Part shown: in pieces, positions 36,561 through 48,989 of the stretch
Layout: each line of letters begins with the position of its first letter
Numbering within the stretch: the first letter of the stretch is position 1
Source of the DNA: Ampelomyces quisqualis
Taxonomy: Eukaryota; Ascomycota; Dothideomycetes; Pleosporales; Phaeosphaeriaceae
Direction of reading: 5' to 3'
Length of the DNA: 64,000 bases
Assembly (NCBI GenBank): GCA_018398575.1
Contig: JAGTXZ010000018.1
Span: forward strand, 372,001-436,000
Position numbers and translations under genes: made by a program
Notes under the pieces: generated by a model
Told to the model about the DNA's origin: nothing
Seen by the model: the letters and a program-made list of their open reading frames with translations, nothing else
Database searches by the model: none

Positions 36561-36673
36561 GAAAAAAATAAGATCTTCTCTAAAGAAGAGTAGACGCGTA
36601 AGTATAGTTATAGACCTTCTAATTGTTTACTCTTGCTTTAGAAACTAAAGATAAAAAAGACTTAGTACTTGCT

Positions 36674-36985
36674 ACTTCTCTTGCAGCTTAGCAGAGAGAT
36701 ATACTACAATAGAAAGAAGAGGTAATAGAGTAGCTCTAAAACGTGCTTACAGATAAAGATACTGCGTTAACTACTTCTCTTGTAGCTTAGTAGAGGGATG
36801 CACTACAACAGAGAGAAGAAAAAATAGAGTAGCTCTAAAATATGCTTGCAGATAAAAATACTGCATTAACTACTTCTCTTACAACTTAGTAGAAAGATGC
36901 ACTACTACAAGAGGAGAAAGAAATAGAGTAGCTCTAAAACAGGCTTATAGACAAAGACGCTGCGTTAAGAGAAAGAAACGTTACC
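36674..36985 (+). repeat. 99-bp tandem repeats in the Gypsy-3b linker
   Basis: ACTTCTCTT starts units at 36674, 36773 and 36872: three 99-bp (33-codon) units plus a partial fourth. In the pol frame each reads roughly DALxQ-x-EExIE-x-L-x-NxLADKDxALTTSL, a Glu/Asp/Leu-rich heptad-like helix inserted between RNase H and integrase. A related segment follows to about 37090. Confidence 0.85.
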
Positions 36986-37199
36986 TAAAGCTAGAATACT
37001 AAAAATTACTCTATAGTTAAAAAGAGAGTGCTCTAAAACGTACTTGCAGACAAAGACGCTGCATTAAAAGAGAAAAACGTTGCCTACAACTAAGGTGCTA
37101 AGAGGCCTTTTATAGTAAAAGACGCTCTAGATACTACTAAAGAAACTATAGTACTATACAAGACTACGCCTAGGTAAAGTTCTTACATAAGTAAACGCT

Positions 37200-38460
37200 T
37201 TAAGAAACTAACAGAGCCTACTATTAAGGAATTATAAGAACAGGCTATCTGTATAAATAAAACCTACTAATTAGTAGTTAACGCTGTTAAGACAGAATAG
37301 TAAAAATTCCCTCTCTATCTAAGTCTAAAAGTTTCTCTAGTAAAGTGTAGCTTAGATAACTTAGAACGCTTACTCTATAGAAAGTGCAAATAGGTACTAG
37401 AATGCGTAAACTTGCAAACTTATATTATCTTAGAAGTATATAATTTTCTAATTACTAGGCACCTAGGCAAAGAAAACATATACGTAATATTAGTAAGAGA
37501 TTACTTCTAGCTTAGAATATCCTTAAGTATTTAGTAGTTTGTCTAGAACTGCGTAGTGTGTAGCAAGACAAAGCCTTAGAAAAAACTTAAATAAGGACTA
37601 CTACGCCTACTCCTACTCTTAGTCTAAATATAGAAGGAATTGTTAGTAGACTTTATTATAGGCCTTCTACTAAGCTATAAAATATTACACCTTATAGTAG
37701 TTACTAACTAGCTAAGTAAAAACGCAGTACTTATGCCTATTCTAAACCTAGAAGTTTTTACTATAGTTAGGGCATTTATTAAACAAGTAGTTGCATACTA
37801 CTAGCTTCTAGACACTATAGTGTCTAATAGAGGGTTATAATTTGTAAGCAAATTCTAGTTTTTACTTTACAACAAGCTTAGAATATAAAGAAGAGTCTTA
37901 ATAGTATACTACCTCTAGACAAATAGCGCTATAGAGCAAATAAACAGTATAGTAGAAGCTTACTTAAGAGCTTTTGTAAACTAGAACTAGTTAAACTAAG
38001 CTACTCTATACTTACTAGCACAAATTGCAATAGCTAGACAGAGTGCAGCATCTATAGGTGTTAGCCTATTCTTTCTCTAGCATAGTTATAACACAGACTC
38101 TATTTAGTTAGACCTAAAATAGACTATAGAGAACTAGCACTAGTCTAGCAATAATAAAAGAGCTACTACTAAAGTAATAGTAACTAAGATAAAAGAAATA
38201 ATAGACTATATGTAAGTAAAGATAGCAGAAGCACAGCAAGAATAAGAACGCTAGGCTAATTACTATAGATAAAAAGCTCTAGAGCTCTATATAAAAAACA
38301 AAGTATAGCTCTAGTATAGTTGCTTTATATCTAATAAAAGACCTTTAAAAAAACTAGATTAGAAGAATAGGAAGTACATAGTTACAAAGGTTATCTCCTT
38401 TTACGTTATAGAACTAAGTATACCTCTTGAAGTGCACCTAAGATTCTACGTTAACTGCCT
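37200..38460 (+). pseudogene. Gypsy-3b integrase (RIP-broken)
   Basis: An HLGKENIYVILVRDYF zinc-domain region lies at about 37450-37505, followed by NCVVCSKTK (about 37550; the C-x2-C pair). The core: ELLVDFIIGLLLSYK (about 37630; first Asp), VSNRGL-x-FVSKF (about 37830; second Asp as Asn), then NSAIEQINSIVEAYLRAFVN with the catalytic Glu. The C-terminal basic part (KRPLKKLD, ISFYVIELSIPLEVH) precedes the chromodomain. Confidence 0.8.
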
Positions 38461-38519
38461 CTAGCTTAATGTAAGAAATCTACTTCTGCACTAAAAGTCT
38501 AATAACTAGTAACTAGAAG

Positions 38520-38705
38520 CAATAGTAGTAAGCAAGGATAAAGCTAATAATAAGTACTTTATTAACTATATCCTTACAGAATAATAAAAGAAGAAAGAGT
38601 AAAGTATATAGCTGCAATACCTAGTAAAATAAGTAAGATACACAGAACTAACGTAGGAACTGCAAGTAAATGTTGCTAATACTATAGCCTTTACTAAGTA
38701 GATAA
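38520..38705 (+). pseudogene. Gypsy-3b integrase chromodomain
   Basis: LEAIVVSKDKANNKYFINYILTE leads to LQYLVK-(W)-VRYTELT-(W)-ELQVNVANTIAF (about 38611-38695), the chromodomain core with Trp as TAA/TAG. Known in chromoviruses to bind heterochromatin marks. Confidence 0.75.
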
Positions 38706-40816
38706 ACAATATAAAGATATAACAAGACTTAAATAGGCTGTTAGTAGAGTAACTGCCTACTCTAACTACTAGATAAAATACATTAGTAGAGAAAGAGAGT
38801 AGAAAGAAAAGCTAAGAGTACATATAGTAGTACTAGAAGAAATAACAGCGTTATATATAGAAAAGATTAGTAGAAAAAGGATAAACTTAGAACAAGCACA
38901 AGAAAAACCTAAAGTATAAGAAATAATATAGTAGCACACTTAGTTGCGTTTAGAAACAATACCTAACACTAAGAAGTAACTAATAGAAGAAATGCAAGAA
39001 TACTGTAATAGACAGAGCCTAAGACTAAGAGCTTTAGTAGAAGGCAGAGAAGAAAGAAGATACTTATATCTATTCTATTAGCTAACCTACAACTGCCTTA
39101 ACTAGTTAATAGCAAGAATATAACTAGCAGTTAACAGTTTCTAAAAACTAGACATAAAGAACCTAAATACTAATACCTAAAAACTAATGCAACAGTCCTA
39201 CTAACTACCTAGAATAACCTAAGAACAGAGAAGAAAGAGTCTAAAAGCTTAGCGTTAACAGATTAATAGCTAAAGAATGTAAGTGAAAGAGTCTAAATTA
39301 ACTCTAGAGACCTAGCTACTTAAGCTAGGCAATAGTTAGTTAAGACACAGCGTAACATAAATCTTTAGAAAGTCTAGAAAAACCTAAAGAAGAGGTATAG
39401 GATTCTAATACTTAGACTGCACTAGACTATAAGAACTAGTAAGAATAATAACGTCTGTAATAGAGGTAGAGCTATAAGAGCTTATAAGCCTAAGACGTAG
39501 AGCGCAATATCTATTCTAATACATAAGTAGTATTAAGGAATATAAGACTAGTTTTACAAGGTCTAGACTTAGTAATAAGATAAAGGCAGAGACTACAACA
39601 AAAAGTCTATTACTACAGAAATTACCTACAAGCGCTATATAGAAACTACAGTAAAAACACTACACGCTAGAGCCTACCTCTCTACTATTAGAGAGCGCAA
39701 TAGTTACTATTACTAAACAATTAGTCTTAGCCTGTACTTTTGTATTATACGTAGGCTTCTTGCAGATGTTAGACTCTTTTACATTAAAGTAATAGAGCAG
39801 CCTATTAGTAGTGCAAAGAGCGTTGCTAACATAAAAATCTTAAAAGCTTACGCTAGAAATCTACATGTTATACTCTTTAGCCTAATTAAATGTTAGTAGA
39901 ATACATATAACGCCTTAAGAAAACAAACCCTAACAGAGAAGAAATAAATTAAAAAGAACTTATATTAGTATAAAGCTGCTACACGCTAGCGCTAACATTA
40001 TTAAGCTTATAAATAATAGTGTCCTGCTTAACAAGAAGCTGCTAGAGAAGCTAGCAGATGTCTACTAGAACATTAACCTTATTAACCTTACACGTTAGAC
40101 TCTAGTAGCTAGACTTATTACTACTACAAGACTTTGCCTAAGTAGCTCTAAGCTTATTAATAAAGTTAGACTAGAGACTAGTAATTATATACTGCGTTAA
40201 CAGCTACTTAACCTTAGAATTGCAAGTAAGCGCGTTACAAAGCAAAATAACTATAATCTTAAAGTAATTATTAATTTAAGAAGTAATTAGAATTAACTAA
40301 AAAAGTAAAAGAATATAGTAGTTAACTTACAGGCCTATATATAATATAAGCATTCTTGCACTAAAAGCAAGTGCTTTTACTACAAGTAATCTTATACTTA
40401 AACTTATTACTCTTAAGCTAAGTAATAGCGTAGCCTAAACAATATAGTAGGTTAAGCTTAGCTTTAATAATAATGTCTAGTCTATCTTATTACTAGTTAG
40501 CAACATGCCTAGACTTAGCTTAGCGCCTTAAATGTAAAACTTACAATAGAGAAGTTAGTAGTATAACGCTTAGCTAGAGAACTGCAAGAAGTGCGTAGAC
40601 TTAGTATCTTTGTAAATAGTAGCACAGGCGTAGAAGATGCGTAAGTTAATAAGAGAGGTAACGCACAAGTAAGTGTGTAGAAGGCAAGGCTAGTGTAGTA
40701 TATAGTACTACCTAAAAAGAGAAGTAAGAGTGTAGAATAATAAATCTAAGTAAAGTAATTTTTATTTTAATAGTTGCGCAGGTCTAAGCGCACCTAGCGC
40801 TAGAGCAGAAGGATTA
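38706..40816 (+). other. Gypsy-3b 3' region, coding-like, product unknown
   Basis: Two kilobases between chromodomain and 3' LTR. Sense-strand frames are Glu/Arg/Lys/Gln-rich: LIEEMQEYCNRQSLRLRALV at about 38980-39040, INNSVLLNKKLLEKLADVY at about 40010-40065, then a Cys pair in HSCTKSKCFYY (about 40350-40380). It is longer than the 3' UTR of typical chromoviruses. Unlike Gypsy-1 and -5 the more protein-like reading is on the element strand. No family recognised. Confidence 0.35.
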
Positions 40817-41033
40817 TGTAATAGGCTACTACCTAGTTAGTCCTTAGTTACAGAAAAACCTTAGCTCTCTAAACTAGAACACTAAAAACGCTCTAGACTA
40901 GAACACTAAAAACGTTCTGAACTAGAACACTAAAATCCTCTAAACTATAAAAACCCTTTAGGTAGCAATTAGGATAGAACATAAATTCACGTCTTTATTT
41001 CCTAGTATCTACCCTTAGAGTCTGCCCCTTACA
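40817..41033 (+). repeat. 3' LTR of Gypsy-3b (217 bp)
   Basis: Same length as 33091-33307 but with more C to T / G to A changes (start reads TGTAATAGGCTACTACC). TSD CTGTC follows. Confidence 0.95.
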
Positions 41034-41698
41034 CTGTCTAGAAAGTCCTAAAGTTCTTCTACAAAGCCTTAGAGGTTCTAGGTTACCTAAGATAAGGCTA
41101 TACTAGCTACTAACCTCTTAAGGCAGTTAAAGATATAGCTAGCTTAAGAGCCTAGTCCTGCACTATTATATTCTAGTTTATACTTTATTTAGGCCTTAAA
41201 AATATAGTAATCTTTTTAATCTCTTCTATACGCTTCTAAGTTAAAGACTTTATAAGTCTTTTAGAGTAAGAGGAAGCTTTCTAAGAAGGTCTATATAAAG
41301 CTAGAGGCTTCTAGAGTTACTTAGGCTGTAAGCCTTGCAACTTGTTCCTACAGATTTCTTACTAGTAATACTAAGTCTAGATCCGCGCTTATAGAAGACT
41401 TTTCTTTTCTATTGTTAGAGAGTCTAGCTGCTAGAGAGTTATATACTTTCTGCTAGGCAAGCGTTTCTTTAAGGCTATTTAATAATAATTATTTCTTAAT
41501 CTGTTATTTCTCTAGGTCTAAGAAGTTATTAATAATTATTTAATTAAACTTATCTTTAATAACTAACTTAGAGACGCTATTACGTCTTATCTAGATAGCT
41601 TATACTATTATGTCTTGTACTGTTATAAGGATAGTTACTTATTCTATGCTAGAGGTTACTAATAGCTCTTTAGCCTAGTTAGGTTTAATAAATTTAAT
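41034..41698 (-). pseudogene. Gypsy-3a gag 5' part and leader
   Basis: Minus strand, from the leader next to the 5' LTR (41698) to the Gypsy-3b insertion. The leader matches 33308-33420 of Gypsy-3b read in the opposite direction (AAACCTAACTAGGCTAAAG). Gag N-terminal coding-like sequence, no domain identified. Confidence 0.7.
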
Positions 41699-41956
41699 TA
41701 TAAGGGGTAGACCTTAAGAGTAGTTGCTAGGAAATAAAGACGTAAATTTATAATCTATCCTAATTGCTACCTAAAAGGTTTTTATAGTTCTAAGGCAGTC
41801 TAGTTTAGAGGATTTAGGTGCTCTAGTCTAGAACTGTTTTAAGTGTTCTAGCCTAGAGGATTTTTAGCGTTCTAGTTTAGAACCTTTTTAGTGTTCTAGT
41901 TTAGTAAGCCAAGGTTTTTCTGTAACTAAGGACTAACTAGGCAGCAGCCTGTTACA
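41699..41956 (-). repeat. 5' LTR of Gypsy-3a (258 bp)
   Basis: Matches 26067-26324 without net gaps. The left end reads TA instead of TG (RIP) and the right end CCTGTTACA is intact. TSD GTATC follows at 41957-41961. Confidence 0.93.
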
Positions 41957-41961
41957 GTATC

Positions 41962-43130
41962 TATTGTTAAGTTTCTAGAACAAAAAGTCTTCTGCTAATA
42001 GAGCCTACTACTTAAAATTTTAGTTAATAGAAGCTCTGAAAACAAGCATCTACTAATTAACCTATAATAGCAATTTAGAATCTATAGAGTAGTAGCTAGC
42101 GCCTATTATCTATAGGGTTAAGGCTTAATTAAACAAGGACACGCGCTAATAGTAAATGCCTTAAAGAAACTTAGCAGGATATAGGTTAACTACTTAGACT
42201 AAGTTCTATAGGCTGATTAGACTAGCGTAAAACATGCTACAAGAAAAACTCTAGCTTTTCTTACTTGTAGTTGTAAGCACGTTCTACCTATAGAATTATA
42301 TATACCTACTTAGCAAATACTACTCTAAAAGAAGGTAACTAATACTACTTTACTCTTAGCTATAAGGGCTTGTTAATTTAAAAAGAGAGATATTAGGCTA
42401 TAGAAGTCTATTGCTAAAACTGTCTAGTTAAGAAACAATAATAAGAACTACTTTAACAAGAGTAGAGTTACAAGAGTAGACAAGTTAAAGGTTAGTAACC
42501 TAGTGTTACTAAGGGATTTCTACTATAACAATAACTAATTAGTGCTTAGCAAGTTCTTTCTAAAATAGCAAGAGCTATTTAGAATATATAAGGTTAGAGA
42601 AAAGAGCTAGTATAATCTTAAGGAGCTTAATAGAGCACTGTTGTAAAGCTACACGCTAGGCAACAGGTTAAAGAAGTTCTATTAGTGCACTAAAATAGAA
42701 CTAAAGCTTATTAACTAGAGCCTATCTACTAATAAGACTAAAGACTAGACACTCTCTAGCTATAGGCAAGACATCCTATAACTAGTAAGAGAATTAGTAG
42801 CGCGCTAGTGTTCTAAGAAGTTTAAAAACTCTACTAAGGTAGATAAGAATAAAAATTTAAATTTAGAATAATTAGCAGAGACGCGCTAAAGAGCTGTTAG
42901 AGTGTGTATTGTAAAAAACCTAAACTTTAATAGATCTAAATACAAAGTTGTTAAAATAGCTTTAAAGTATCTACAAGAACAAAAGTAGACAATAAGAAAA
43001 GCTATATTATATAGCAGTTTACAATAATCCTATAAGCTATTAGAAGTAATACTATTAAAACTAGCCTATGTATTTACTATTTAGAAGCTATATTAGCGCA
43101 ACACTATATAACATTCTACTTTAGACTTCT
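41962..43130 (+). pseudogene. Gypsy-2a, segment 4a: rest of integrase
   Basis: Resumes the integrase frame cut at 26066 and aligns with 19550-20720. NRSSENKHLLIN-like and G-LIKQGHALIVNALKKL peptides are followed by the basic C-terminus (RVDKLKVSNLVLLRDF). Stops are TAG/TAA. An indel relative to Gypsy-2b is present near 43010. Confidence 0.8.
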
Positions 43131-46100
43131 AAATATACAGAAGCTTTAGAGAAAGTAACGCTATTACTAACAGTATTAACAGGTACATTAATATTAACCT
43201 CTATCTTATTCCTATTATTAATAGCATTTTTAGCAACAGTATCTATAGACTTGCTAGCCTTATCTTTAGACCTAGATTTAGAATCTGGTTTAACAGCCTA
43301 ACTGGGATTAAAATTAGAGTTGCTATTATTAGAAAGCTCTAGTAGCTCTTTAGTTACGCAAGGCCTTCTACTACAATAGCTCTTGTTATTAGCTATATTA
43401 CGTAGTAGCCTACCTTAAACAAATAAACTCTAATTAAACTTTATAGTAGCCTAGCAGGTTAAAACAAGAAACTAAGAGTAAGACGTATGTTTCCTAACAT
43501 TCTATATAGTAGGAATAGGTAGCATTAGCAGGATATTATAAGTGTTAAGGCTATTTTAATTAATAGATTGCTTTAAATTACCTAAGCTACTATAATGTTA
43601 GCGCAATTCTAAAGGAGTTTCTAGAGAAAAGTATTTCTAAACAAGAGTTAGCAACTTACCTATATAAGAATAAGCCTAAAAGCCTATATTATAGAAGTAG
43701 TTAGTGCAAGCACTATAGAGCAGCTGCTTTCTATTATAGATAACACTATAATACTTACTAAAAGCGTATTTGCAATTACTCTTTGCGCAGCAGCTATAAG
43801 GCTAAATGTTATACTAGCTAGGATCTAGGCATATATAAGTAGACTAACTGTAATATAGAATAAGTACAGCTAGATTATCCTTAAAAAAGTTATAGCTTAT
43901 ACCTAAGCAAAAGTAGTTCTTAACTAAAATTCTATTAGTCTTTATGTTAAAGAAGTTAAACTAGATAGCTAGTATACATCTACTTTCTTCTATAAGCTTA
44001 GAAGATAGAGCGCAGTTAACAAGCAGTAAGAAAAAGTTTTCTCTATTAGTCTTAACCTTAAAAAGTATATGCTAGAGCTAAGCAATAACTTTAATAGTAA
44101 TTTAGCTAAATAATATTGCTATAACTATAAATAGATTAGTCTAAGACAACTAACAAGTTATTTAGAAACTACTTACGCTAGTTATAGATAGCATTATAAA
44201 GGAAAGTAACCTTCTTATAGATATACAGCTTAGAAGTCTTATTACTACAATAACTAGAAAAGATTAGCTTTGCAAGAGATATCTAAGTAATAGACTAAGA
44301 GGCAGGTAGAAAGGCTATTGGAGTTAGCGTGTAATGCTAAGTAATCTAAGCTTAAAGCTTATTATTACTTATACTCTAAGTCTTAGCTAGCTTACTATAA
44401 GCCTAGAGAGTTGTTAGAACTTTAATAGATAATTTAGGAAAGCCTAAGTTATTGTTAGAGAAGCCTAGGTTACTATTAAAGAAGCCTAAGCTATTATTAG
44501 AGAAACTAGATAATTCTCTAAAGATTAACTATACTGCATTATAGAACTTATTACTAGACTCTAAAGCAATAGTAATAAGTAAGTATAATAGATATAGAAT
44601 TAGGCTGCGTAGGTAAGAATTTTAGAGTAATGCGTGTTTAAGCTACTAAAGAAGCTTATTAATTGTAGCTAGAGCAGCAGCGTTAAGCAGAAGCAGTAGA
44701 GAAGTTGTTAAGAGAGTTTAGAGAGCTAGCAAAATTCCCTTAGCAACCTTAGGCCTAGCAGACAGCTTTCTAAGTAGCAGCAGCTTAGGTAACAGCCTAT
44801 ATACTAAAGCTAAAGCCTTAGCAGGCTTACTAGACAAAGGAAGAGTAAGAGAGTACTAAGAGCTACTCTTAGGACTAGGCTATAGCTTGCAGAAAAGTTA
44901 AGAAGTAGGCAGAGACAGCGTTAGGCGCAGCAGGAAGCAAATAAGCAGGCAATGTTAAGTAGTAGTATAGAAATCTATACTAAGTAAGGTAATTAACAGG
45001 CTTAAAAAGAGAGTATAGGAGTATAAGAGTAAAGGTAAGGTAGAGAATTTAATAGAAGCCTAGGTAACGCGCAGTTAAAACAACGCGCCTAATAACGCGC
45101 TAGTTAAGTAAGAGAAAAATAACAAATAGTAGTAACAGAGCGTTAGTTAATTAGAAAATTAGAAAAGAGAAAGAGCTTCTTTTTGTAGGAGAGAGAGAAA
45201 GCAGTGCTCTCTAGTATAGCTATAAACTCTAAAGATGCGTTAAAAGAGAAGAGTTAATTTTATAGCAAGCTACTACAAAAACAAGATCTATAATAGAAAA
45301 CTCTAATTGTTAGAAAAGTTATTTAGACTACTTAAGCTATTACTTAAGGCATCTATATTAATATCTCTAACTAATAGATTGCTATTACTAGCTTTTAGGC
45401 TAGCATTATTAACGCTACGCTTTGCACTAGTTAAAGGCCTACTAATATTAAGCTAAGCTAAAGCCTTATTAGCAATAGCATTAACAGTATTATTAGTATT
45501 CTCTTTAATATTCTTATTAACTACAGCTAACTTAGGATCTAACTAAGCCTTCTTGCAAGGCAACTTCTTAACTCTACAGCTCTTTATAGATAGACTAGAA
45601 ATATAACGCTTACTAGAAGAAGAAGTGCCTAAGAGCCCCTTAGAGTTGTAGCTAACTTTAGAAGAGTTTTTAGAAACCTTACTAGCATTAAAGTCTAGGC
45701 TTTAACAAGCTTTCCTAGCTAACAACTTTGTAAAATCTAGTAGACTAGACTTACTTAGAGCTCTAAAGCTACTAAGCTTCTTTACTAGGGTTAGGAAGCT
45801 ACAATTGCGCAAATTCTTAGAAGGTAAGTTATTAAGAATAAGAGGGCCAGAAGTAATGTAGAAGAGCTTAATAGCTCTAGTGCTCTTAACACTGCGCAGA
45901 ATAACTAGAGCGCTTATAAATAATTAGTAAATAACTCTAGAAAGTAATAAGAAAAAGATAACTAAAAGAATGTTAGCTACTTATAATTTATTAAATACTA
46001 CCCTTTAGTAGAAGAGAATAAACAGTTGCTGCAAGTACTATTATTTCGTAGTTTACTCTAGAACTTAAACTATATACACAAGCTAGTAGACTTAAATATC

Positions 46101-47464
46101 TAACTAGCTCTTACGCAGTAACTATACAAATACTTAGACTTATTCTTAATAGAAGCTATGTTAATAGCGCAGTTAGTATAGCTTAGAATTAAGCTCTTAA
46201 TGTAGGCATTGTAGATTTTATACTTCTTAGCTCTAGAGTTGTTCTTAAGGCTAAAGTAATTACCTAGAGTAGAAAGCAACTTATTAATATATAGAGGCCT
46301 ATTAGTTTTAACAACTAAGCTTGCCTATTTATCTTCTAAATAAGAGCTAATAGTAAGTAGTAGTAGATAAGGCCTAAAGGTTTTTCCTACAGACTTAAGA
46401 GTAATAAAGGCTAACTAGAGCTTAGTAATAAGAGGATAGCTTAGCTTCCTATTCTTATTTAATTTAACTAAGACAAATGTTAGCACACGTTTAACTTAAC
46501 TTATTAATAAACTAGTACTTACTCTAGTTAATTATATTACTGTAGCTAGAATAGTTAACTAGGTACCTATAAACTAGAAAGCAAGTGTCCCTATTAGGCC
46601 TAAGAACAAGCTTATTCTTTATTATAGCTTAAAGATAAAGGTAGAGTATAACTAAGAGGCTAAGAAAGTGTTAGGTACGTGTATTAGGAAATTTCTAATT
46701 AACTAAAGGTAAAGCGTTAACTAAGCAACTATTAGCAACAGCTAAGCTAAAAACGCAAAGCTCTAAAGTAAAAATACACTAAATTATCTAAGAAAGGTAG
46801 CTAAGTAGGTAAGAAAGTAGAGTATACGCTAGAGCAAAGTAGTGTAGCTACGTATAAATAAGACGCCTTAAAAGCAAATAGAAGTAGTAAAGTAGAAGAG
46901 TAATAAGCAGATAATATAAACTAAGCTAGAGCTAGTTAAAACACTTATTAATAAGGTAGAGAAGTTAAGTAGCTAATTATAGTATAGTAGTAGTAAAGTT
47001 ACGCGTTAGGTAGGTTAAGAGAGAGAGAGGCGTAGAGCAGGTAGCTAGTAACAAGGGCAATAAAGAACTAAATAACAAGTAGAGTAGCTAAAAGAGAGTA
47101 GAGCTAAAAGGTAAGGTAAAGTTAGCTAACACAAGACTTGTTGTAATAGAAGTAGTCTAAAGCGTTTGTAGTTATAACGCAAGTCTACCTAAGCAACGCT
47201 ACTATAACACTAGGTAAAGTTAAAATAATATAGGCTAATAGCGCTTTAGCGTTTAGGTAAGAGAGAGTCTGTTAGTAATATAAAGAGGTAGAAAAGATTG
47301 TAAATAGGCACTACTCTTTTACTAAAGGCCTGTTAGCTACTGTTTTTACATTACAAAAAGTTTAGAGTTGTTTTTCTTTAGGAGTTAGTCTTTTTGTTTA
47401 GCCCTTTTGGTTTTACTTTTAGTATAAAAAAGAAGGAGCCTCTTTCTATAGATTGGGAGAGAGA
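43070..47464. other. Gypsy-2a 3' accessory region
   Basis: Counterpart of 20700-24995. It has the 21-bp array (about 44450-44515) and the same candidate antisense reading (minus, about 47100-45300). An extra segment of roughly 45 bp near 47042-47090 is absent from Gypsy-2b. A polypurine tract lies at 47451-47464. Confidence 0.4.
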
Positions 47465-47648
47465 TGTAGTAAAGTAACATAGAAAGTAAGTCTAAAGAGC
47501 GCTTAGGGCACAGCTAAGGGCATAGACAAGATATAATAGCTAAAGAGCTATTAGAAGACAACAACCTATACAATACATACCTAATAATAATATATTTAAT
47601 TCTACATTAAATCTAATAGGCCCTAGAGGTAAATAACGCTCTACTATA
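47465..47648 (+). repeat. 3' LTR of Gypsy-2a (184 bp)
   Basis: Third copy of the TGTAGTAAAG...CTCTACTATA repeat; 2 bp shorter than the Gypsy-2b LTRs and with the terminal CA now TA. It is more diverged from the Gypsy-2b pair than they are from each other, as expected for the older host element. Confidence 0.92.
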
Positions 47649-48658
47649 CTATTATCTTAGTTTTTAGCTTACGTTCTATCTAGCTATTGCTATAGAGCTA
47701 TAGTATCTTTTATATTCCCTCTAGGTTCCTATACAGGCTTTGTATAACCTACCTATTTAACTAGATACTAAATTTGTAATCTTTAGCCTTGTTTCTTTTG
47801 TTAGTCTGCTATAATTTCTTTAACTTAGTTTTTCTTACTTTTAGTATTACTATAGTTAACTATAGTATCTAGCTGCTAGTTGTTAGACTTTTAATATAGA
47901 AGTAGGTTCCTGCTATTAGGCTTTAGACAGTCTACGTAGAACCTAGGATAGACTCTAGAAAGAGTATTTAGTTCTACTATATATAGAGAAATAACTCTTG
48001 TTATAGTATATTTTCTATTCTTCTAGTCTAGCTTCTTTAAAGGCTGCTTATTAGATATAAAAGCTTTGTATTGCAACTAGACCTTATCTCTTACTCTATA
48101 CTCTAGAGATTCTTATTAATAATAATTAGCTTACTATTTCTATTCTTGTTATACTTCTACTATTCTTACCTATACGTAGCTAATAGTATTTTTAAACTTT
48201 TCCACTAGAGCCTTTACTATAGCTATTTTATTCTTTTTAGCTTCTTATTAATTGCAAAGACTCTAGATATTATCTGCTTAGATTCGATCTATGTTGTAAC
48301 TATACTGCAGGAAGAATAGGCTAACACTAGTAGAAGCTAAGTTTCTGCCTACAATAGCTATCTAAGCTATAGGGCACAAAGAAGCCTAGTTAGTCTAGTC
48401 TTAGCTTACAAAGGCCTGCAGATAAGCTTCTACTATACTATTTATTTATTTTATAGACCTGTTACTTTGTAGGTAGTAGGTAGTAGAAATCTATTTCTAA
48501 ATCTCTTAGTCTCTATATAACGTCTCCTAGAATTAGCTAGTAAATTATAACTCTTAGTCTAAAACAATAGTATTAGAAAGCTAGTAGTATACTACAACCT
48601 TTTTAAGAAACGCTATTACTATAGTCTAAACTTTAAGATTAAAGAGTAGTACTAGAAC
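47649..48658 (-). pseudogene. Gypsy-4, left piece: chromodomain and integrase C-terminus
   Basis: Minus-strand relative of Gypsy-3, similar to about 28400-29400. The chromodomain appears at about 47770-47700 as L-Q-I-(Q)-YLVK-(W)-VGYTKPV-(W)-EP-x-GN. Integrase core sequence follows to 48658, where Copia is inserted in TSD AGAAC. The left edge at 47649 is the junction with the Gypsy-2a LTR, so Gypsy-2a probably inserted into Gypsy-4. Confidence 0.75.
48654..48658. repeat. TSD of the Copia element (AGAAC; partner 57054-57058)
   Basis: Exact 5-bp duplication at both ends. Confidence 0.9.
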
Positions 48659-48876
48659 TGTAACAGAGTATGTAAATCAGCTAATTACAGGATTGTTACG
48701 TGTAATACCTAAGCATGTTACTAAGAAAGTAAGAATCTATTTAAGACTAGACTAACTAATTAAGCTGTCTCTTGGCTTAGTGTATTTAATCTAATCTATC
48801 TTTATATAGCATAAAATAAGTAATACAATCTTTTTACTTATAACAATTTAATCTATAGTATTGCTTAGCTCCTATA
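48659..48876 (+). repeat. 5' LTR of Copia-1 (218 bp)
   Basis: TGTAACAGAGTATG...AGCTCCTATA (terminal CA now TA). The adjoining GTTATAAGCCCTGCG is at the primer-binding-site position; no tRNA assigned. Confidence 0.92.
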
Positions 48877-48989
48877 GTTATAAGCCCTGCGTTATAAGAC
48901 TACAGTGTTAATTCTTCCTGCGCACCTTATATTGCTAAGGTACTACCTAGGTTAACAATTACTCTAAAACTCCTTAAAAACTTATTTTA

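Larger units (their letters stand above)
33091..41033 (+). mobile_element. Gypsy-3b: complete 7943-bp chromovirus inserted in Gypsy-3a
   Basis: Bounded by 217-bp LTRs and an exact TSD. Order: gag with CCHC knuckle, protease, RT (YIDN), RNase H, 99-bp-repeat linker, integrase, chromodomain, 3' coding-like region. Same family as Gypsy-3a but opposite in orientation. RIP-mutated, though its 5' LTR (33091-33307) is strikingly less so than its 3' LTR. Confidence 0.95.
26067..41956 (-). mobile_element. Gypsy-3a: complete chromovirus (about 7.9 kb) split by Gypsy-3b
   Basis: Minus-strand element. Its 5' LTR is at 41699-41956 and its 3' LTR at 26067-26324 (258 bp each). Gag lies at 41690-41040 and 33090-32500, protease at about 32500-32000, RT at 31850-30960, RNase H at 30960-30500, a repetitive linker at 30480-29950, integrase at 29800-28560 and a chromodomain at about 28560-28488. 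Gypsy-3b (33091-41033), a close relative in opposite orientation, is inserted in gag. Without it the element is about 7942 bp, close to the 7943 bp of Gypsy-3b. Confidence 0.92.

Noticed and set aside
36640..37090. Regular repeats considered as a CRISPR array
   Set aside because: Units are contiguous 99-bp coding repeats without spacers, in a eukaryotic retroelement.
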